Part shown: piece after piece, positions 60,251 to 64,000 of the stretch
Layout: each line of letters starts with the position of its first letter
Numbering within the stretch: the first letter of the stretch is position 1
Origin: Salinibaculum sp. SYNS191
GTDB lineage: Archaea > Halobacteriota > Halobacteria > Halobacteriales > Haloarculaceae
Assembly (NCBI RefSeq): GCF_037338445.1
Contig: NZ_CP147838.1
Coordinates: 558,001 to 622,000 of the forward strand
DNA length: 64,000 nucleotides
Direction: 5' to 3'
Notes under the pieces: model-generated
What the model was told of the DNA's origin: nothing
Databases searched by the model: none
What the model saw: the letters and a program-made list of their open reading frames with translations, nothing else
Translations under genes and position numbers: made by a program

Positions 60251-62119
60251 TCAAGCTCGCTTCTGTATCTCCTCGCGGAGGACGTCGCTGACCACGTCGC
60301 CGTCGGCCTTCCCGCGGAGCGCGCCCATGCACTCGCCCATGAGCGCGGAGAAGGCTCCCATCCCCTCCTGTTCGACCTGGTCGGCGTTGCGCTCGACGAC
60401 TTCGGAGACGGCCTCGCGGACCGCGTCCTCGCCGGCGCTGCCGAGGTCCTCCTGCTCCGCGGCTTCGTCGGCGGAGAGGCCAGGATTCTCCGCGAGCGCC
60501 GTCAGCAGGTCCGGGACGCCCTCCTTGGCGAGGTCACCGTCGGCAAGCAGCGCGAACAGTCCCACGAAGTGGTCGTCGGTCAGGTTCTCGACGGGCACGT
60601 CGTCACGGCGGAGTTCCGTGACCGTCGACTCGACGGTCCCGGCGGCCAGCGTGGGGTCGACACCCATCTCGACGGCGCGCTCGAACAGCGGCATCCGGCG
60701 GCCGTAGGCGACCTGGTCGGCGAGACCTGCGTCGAGGCCGAACTCGGACTGGTAGCGCTCGACCTTCTCTGTCAGCAGTTCCGGCGTCTCCACCTCCGAC
60801 GGGTCGGGGTCGACCGGCGGCACGTCCGTCTCGGGGTACATCCGGGCTGCGCCGGGTAGCGGGCGCAGGTAGCGCGTCGTGCCGTCCTCGTTGGCGTCGC
60901 GGGTCTCCTCCGGCACACCTGCCAGTGCGTCCTCGGCGCGCTCGACGACCGCCTCGATGGCGAGGTCGGCCGTCTCCGGGTCGTCCGCGACCAGCGCGAC
61001 GGCGTCCTGGGGCTCCGCGCCGACTGCCGCCCGCAGGTCCTCGACCTCCGCTTCGGTCACGCCGTAGGCCGGCAGTTCGTCGGTGTGGAAGATGCCGCCC
61101 GCGCCGTGGCGCTTGGCGTGGTCGGCCAGTTCCGTCCCGAGTCGGCGGTCGGGCTGAATCTCCCGCCCGACGAGGCCGTCGAAGCCCGCGAGGCGGACAG
61201 CCATCGCCGTCCCGCCGGCGGAGAGCGCGCCGCCGATGACGCCGCTGTCCGTGTCCGCGAACACGTCGCTGACGTCGACGGGGTCGCCGACCGCGCCCCC
61301 GCGTTCGGCGAGTTCCTCGGCGATGGCCAGCAGTTCGACCTGGCGGCCGACCTCGTTGCGGACGATGTCGTCGATGTCGTCGAGGCTCTGGACGCCCTTG
61401 ATCTCGACGCGGGCACCATCGGCGATAGAGACGTTGACGTCCTGGCGGATGGTCCCCAGTCCGCGTTTGACCTGCCCGGTCGAGCGCAGCAACATCCCGA
61501 TGCGCTCGGCGGCCTCGCGGGCCTGCTCGGGCGAGCGGATGTCGGGCTTGGTGCCGATTTCCACCAGCGGGATGCCCAGGCGGTCGAGGCTGAAGCGGAC
61601 GCCGGCGTCGGTCTCCTCGACGCGCTGGGCGCTCTCCTCCTCGAGCATCATGTCCTCGATGCCGACTGCGCCCTCGCTGGTGTCGATTTCGCCGTCGTTG
61701 GCGACCAGCATCGTCCGCTGGAAGCCCGACGTGTTCGACCCGTCGACGACGATTTTCCGCATGACGTGAGTCTGGTCGACGACAGTCATGTCCATCAGCT
61801 GGGCTATCTCCAGCGCCACTTCCATCGCCTCGCGGTCGACGCGGTGGGGGGGTTCGTCGTCCTCCTCGACGAGGCAGGTCGTGTCGTAGGCGAGGTACTC
61901 GAACTCGCGGTCGACCATGCTCTCCTCGAGGGCGGCGGCGTCTATCTCCCCCAGTTCGCTCTTGGTCGGGTGCAGATAGCGGGTGAACGACCGGTCGCTC
62001 GCCGCCGGCTCGCGAATCGTCGTCGGGCACTGGCAGAACAGCTTCGTCTCCGTGTCGAGTTGCTGGTGTATCTCCAGCCCGGCGACGAGCCCCAGGTCCT
62101 CGTAGTCGTAGTCGGTCAT
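60251..62119 (-). CDS. gatE: Glu-tRNA(Gln) amidotransferase subunit E
   Basis: 622 residues. The archaeal GatDE enzyme converts Glu-tRNA(Gln) to Gln-tRNA(Gln). GLVAGLEIHQQLDTETKLFCQCPT is the GatB/E N-terminal signature, with the AspRS-type insertion in the middle and the YqeY-like helical tail (about 500-620) at the C-terminus. Length is typical. The partner gatD is not in the window. The start is at 62119 (MTDYDYEDLGLV). Confidence 0.97.
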   Translation of the reverse strand: MTDYDYEDLGLVAGLEIHQQLDTETKLFCQCPTTIREPAASDRSFTRYLHPTKSELGEIDAAALEESMVDREFEYLAYDTTCLVEEDDEPPHRVDREAMEVALEIAQLMDMTVVDQTHVMRKIVVDGSNTSGFQRTMLVANDGEIDTSEGAVGIEDMMLEEESAQRVEETDAGVRFSLDRLGIPLVEIGTKPDIRSPEQAREAAERIGMLLRSTGQVKRGLGTIRQDVNVSIADGARVEIKGVQSLDDIDDIVRNEVGRQVELLAIAEELAERGGAVGDPVDVSDVFADTDSGVIGGALSAGGTAMAVRLAGFDGLVGREIQPDRRLGTELADHAKRHGAGGIFHTDELPAYGVTEAEVEDLRAAVGAEPQDAVALVADDPETADLAIEAVVERAEDALAGVPEETRDANEDGTTRYLRPLPGAARMYPETDVPPVDPDPSEVETPELLTEKVERYQSEFGLDAGLADQVAYGRRMPLFERAVEMGVDPTLAAGTVESTVTELRRDDVPVENLTDDHFVGLFALLADGDLAKEGVPDLLTALAENPGLSADEAAEQEDLGSAGEDAVREAVSEVVERNADQVEQEGMGAFSALMGECMGALRGKADGDVVSDVLREEIQKRA

Positions 62120-62254
62120 TGGAAGTCAGTGGTCGGCGGAGGGGCAAAAAACGCACTATCGACACAACACTGACTGCTCGCCGTGCCGTCGGCCGAGTAC
62201 GGTGTGCTTGACCCGCTCGCGATAGCTTCCAGCTGGCGACAACTTTCTCGGGGC

Positions 62255-62260
62255 TTTATG
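62255..62260 (+). promoter_or_regulatory. TATA-like box of the gene at 62284
   Basis: TTTATG lies 24-29 bases before ATG 62284, fitting a leaderless mRNA and supporting that start. Confidence 0.6.
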
Positions 62261-62283
62261 ACCAGGTGGTCCCTGGTTCGCGT

Positions 62284-62766
62284 ATGGGACGGGTGGCAGG
62301 AACCAGAGACGTGGTCGAGGACCACCTCTCCGGGCTCGAACAGCTCTACGGTGCCTTTCCGGTGAATCAGACGACCGTCACGCTGCCCCACGAGCAATTC
62401 GAGCGGGTCGGCGAGGACCGCGATTCCCAACTCGTCGACGCCTACGTCGAGGTCCACGACGAGGACGAGCGCGTCCTCCACGTCGAGACGTCGGGGACGA
62501 TGGAACTCCCCGGACGAACGGTCGACCTCGACCGCTCCATCGAACAGCAACTCCGCGAGGCGGTCCGGGAGGACACCGGCGTCGAGTTCACCGTCGAGGG
62601 CATCGAGAGCGCGACCATCGCCGGCGTGCGCGACGAGGACGACCCCGACGCGGAGACGCTCTATCACCTCGTCGTCGTGTTCGAAGGACAGTACGAATCG
62701 GGCGAGGTCGACGGCGGCGCCCACTGGGAGCGCGAGCGCAACGAGATAGCGGCGCTGCTGGCCTAG
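62284..62766 (+). CDS. Nudix-like protein with degenerate Nudix box
   Basis: 160 residues. The middle MELPGRTVDLDRSIEQQLREAV, then REDTGVEF, resembles a Nudix box, but key catalytic Glu and Arg positions of GX5EX7REUXEEXGU are replaced. Flanking beta-strand text (LVDAYVEVHDEDERVLHVE, and LYHLVVVFEGQYESGE) fits a Nudix fold. If the assignment holds, it is probably a non-catalytic or binding member. The stop lies four bases from the convergent glycerol-1-phosphate dehydrogenase stop. Confidence 0.6.
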   Translation: MGRVAGTRDVVEDHLSGLEQLYGAFPVNQTTVTLPHEQFERVGEDRDSQLVDAYVEVHDEDERVLHVETSGTMELPGRTVDLDRSIEQQLREAVREDTGVEFTVEGIESATIAGVRDEDDPDAETLYHLVVVFEGQYESGEVDGGAHWERERNEIAALLA

Positions 62767-62769
62767 CGG

Positions 62770-63828
62770 TCAGATGACGCCGGTGACGCTCGCGGCCTCG
62801 CGTGCCGCCTCCTCGCTCATGCCGTCGCCGAGAATCGTGTAGCGGTCGCGTATCTCGTGGGCCGTCGTCAGCGCCTCGATGACCGTCTCCTCGTCGATGC
62901 CGAGTTCCGCCGCCGTCGTCGGCGCGCCGATGGTCGCCAGCGCGTCGCGGACGTCGACCCACTCGCCGTGCTCGCCGCTGTGGAGGTACTCGACCATGAT
63001 GGAGCCGACGCCGACCTGGTGGCCGTGCAAGGCCGCGTCGGGGACGAGCTGGTCGAGCTTGTGCGAGAAGAGGTGTTCCGCGCCGCTTGCGGGCCGGGAG
63101 GTGCCGGCGATGGACATCGCGACGCCGGAGGAGACCAGCGCCTTCACGACCACCCACGCCGACTCCTCCAGCCCCCGTTTGATGGAGCCGGCGTTCTGGA
63201 CGAGCATCTCGGCGGTCATCCGCGAGAGCGCGCCGCCGTACTCGGAGTACTCGACGTTCTTCAGCCGCTTCGCCAGTTCCCAGTCGCGGACGGCCGTGTA
63301 GTTCGAGATGATGTCGGCACAGCCCGCCGTTGTCAGCCGCCAGGGGGCCTCCGCGAGAATCTCGGTGTCGGCGACGACGGCCAGCGGCGGCTCCGCGGCC
63401 ACGCTGTGACGGGTGTCGCCCTCGGCGATGGAGCCCCGGCCGGAGACGATGCCGTCGTGACTCGCCGCCGTGGGCACCGAGACGAAGCCGACGCCGCGGT
63501 CCTCCGAGGCCATCTTCGCGATGTCGATGGCCTTCCCGCCGCCGACGCCGACGAGGTAGCCCGCGTCGACCTCCCGTGCCGCGTCGATGACCTGCTGGAC
63601 GGACTCGAAACTGGCCTCCTCGATGGTGACCGTGGCCGGGTCGTCGCCGCGCTCCTCGAACTGCGCGGCGAGACGGTCGCCCGCAATCTGTCGCGGGGTC
63701 GGGCTGGTCACGAGCAGCGGCCGTCCCCGGAGGTGGAGGTCGTCGACGGCCGCGGCCGTCTGCTCGATGACCCCGTGGCCCACCAGCACGTTCCGCGGCA
63801 GGCGAATCCACGTCGACTTGTCGAACAT
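62770..63828 (-). CDS. egsA: NAD(P)-dependent glycerol-1-phosphate dehydrogenase
   Basis: Makes sn-glycerol-1-phosphate, the backbone of archaeal ether lipids. 352 residues of iron-ADH/AraM-type fold. GVGGGKAIDIAKMASE binds NAD(P), and VPTAASHDGIVSGRGSI and SGAEHLFSHKLDQL contain metal and substrate residues (Asp and His). Length and start (MFDKSTWIRLPRNVLVG) match haloarchaeal orthologues. A TATA-like box lies 23-31 bases upstream. Confidence 0.96.
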   Translation of the reverse strand: MFDKSTWIRLPRNVLVGHGVIEQTAAAVDDLHLRGRPLLVTSPTPRQIAGDRLAAQFEERGDDPATVTIEEASFESVQQVIDAAREVDAGYLVGVGGGKAIDIAKMASEDRGVGFVSVPTAASHDGIVSGRGSIAEGDTRHSVAAEPPLAVVADTEILAEAPWRLTTAGCADIISNYTAVRDWELAKRLKNVEYSEYGGALSRMTAEMLVQNAGSIKRGLEESAWVVVKALVSSGVAMSIAGTSRPASGAEHLFSHKLDQLVPDAALHGHQVGVGSIMVEYLHSGEHGEWVDVRDALATIGAPTTAAELGIDEETVIEALTTAHEIRDRYTILGDGMSEEAAREAASVTGVI

Positions 63829-63850
63829 ACCGCCCCCTATTCCGCCGACG

Positions 63851-63859
63851 CATTTAGTA
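63851..63859 (-). promoter_or_regulatory. TATA-like box of egsA
   Basis: TACTAAATG on the minus strand, 23-31 bases before ATG 63828. Confidence 0.55.
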
Positions 63860-63929
63860 GCTGAGGGTCCCCGGCCGCTGGAACCTGCAGACGCTCGGGA
63901 GCGGTGTCCGGAGACACAATATGTTCGAC

Positions 63930-64000
63930 TTACCCGAACCGCCGGTACAGTGCGTACAGCACGACGGCGACGACAGCGACCCAGAATAGCGAGGTGCCAA
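63930..64000 (-). CDS. C-terminal end of a membrane protein (partial)
   Basis: The last 22 codons of a minus-strand frame open at the window edge: GTSLFWVAVVAVVLYALYRRFG, then TAA at 63930-63932. This is a hydrophobic helix closed by a positive cytoplasmic end. Nothing more can be said without the rest. It would be co-directional with egsA, about 100 bases upstream of it. Confidence 0.5.
   Translation of the reverse strand, partial: GTSLFWVAVVAVVLYALYRRFG

Noticed and set aside
1..64000. tRNA, rRNA, RNase P RNA or 7S RNA genes
   Set aside because: No cloverleaf or conserved RNA segments were recognised by eye on either strand. A tRNAscan or Infernal run would be needed to exclude them fully.

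Overview
The window is chromosomal DNA from a halophilic archaeon (class Halobacteria). The predicted proteins are rich in Asp and Glu, GC is high, and TATA-like boxes lie about 25-30 bases before start codons, implying mostly leaderless mRNAs. Archaeal genes present include the proteasome alpha subunit, SBDS/Sdo1, RNase P Pop5, TFB, AglB, GatE, MptE and glycerol-1-phosphate dehydrogenase, together with haloarchaeal families such as DUF7344, HalOD1, DUF7511, DUF7563 and HEWD. PsmA and the gene order recall the Haloarcula/Halomicrobium side of the class, but I would not assign a genus.  Layout: (1) 1-8.1 kb is housekeeping: the end of a NuoH-like subunit, Nnr, HflX, a FUN14-like protein, SBDS, a methyltransferase-pop5-psmA operon, a GAF sensor, HEWD and CutA. 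(2) 8.1-12.2 kb holds aglB followed directly by a DUF368 gene. The first is the oligosaccharyltransferase for N-glycosylation. The second belongs to a family now linked to polyprenyl-phosphate recycling. (3) 12.4-14.5 kb has lower GC and looks decayed or acquired: an intact DegT-type sugar aminotransferase and a broken family 2 glycosyltransferase. (4) 14.5-21.5 kb is a regulatory island: a TFB, a TrmB-like regulator, HalOD1, DUF7511, four DUF7344 or DUF7344-like winged-helix proteins, another HTH protein and small zinc-binding proteins. (5) 21.8-55 kb is a large surface-polysaccharide locus. It encodes nucleotide-sugar enzymes (acetyltransferase, aminotransferase, two Gfo/Idh oxidoreductases, a UDP-sugar dehydrogenase, an epimerase and GlmS), glycosyltransferases (GT4, GT2, DUF354, and a GT-C-like membrane protein), a flippase and two NodB-type deacetylases. 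It also has two FemAB/GNAT-like transferases, two ATP-grasp ligases, an AP-superfamily phosphodiesterase, an LMW-PTP and two Tat-exported beta-helix proteins. (6) 55-64 kb returns to housekeeping: cupin, MptE, dihydropteroate synthase, a SpoU methyltransferase, a zinc ribbon, GatE, a degenerate Nudix-like protein, glycerol-1-phosphate dehydrogenase and the end of a membrane protein.  How the genes fit together: the locus can plausibly make activated amino sugars and uronic acids, assemble them on a lipid carrier, flip and polymerise them, and modify the product. The paired FemAB-like and ATP-grasp genes are unusual for a plain polysaccharide locus. They suggest, by inference only, amino-acid or amide decoration of the polymer. 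A recurring ATAACAA-type element, several times exactly 34 bases before a start codon, appears in both the regulatory island and the polysaccharide locus and may tie their expression together. There are no rRNA or tRNA genes, CRISPR arrays or complete insertion sequences that I could recognise.
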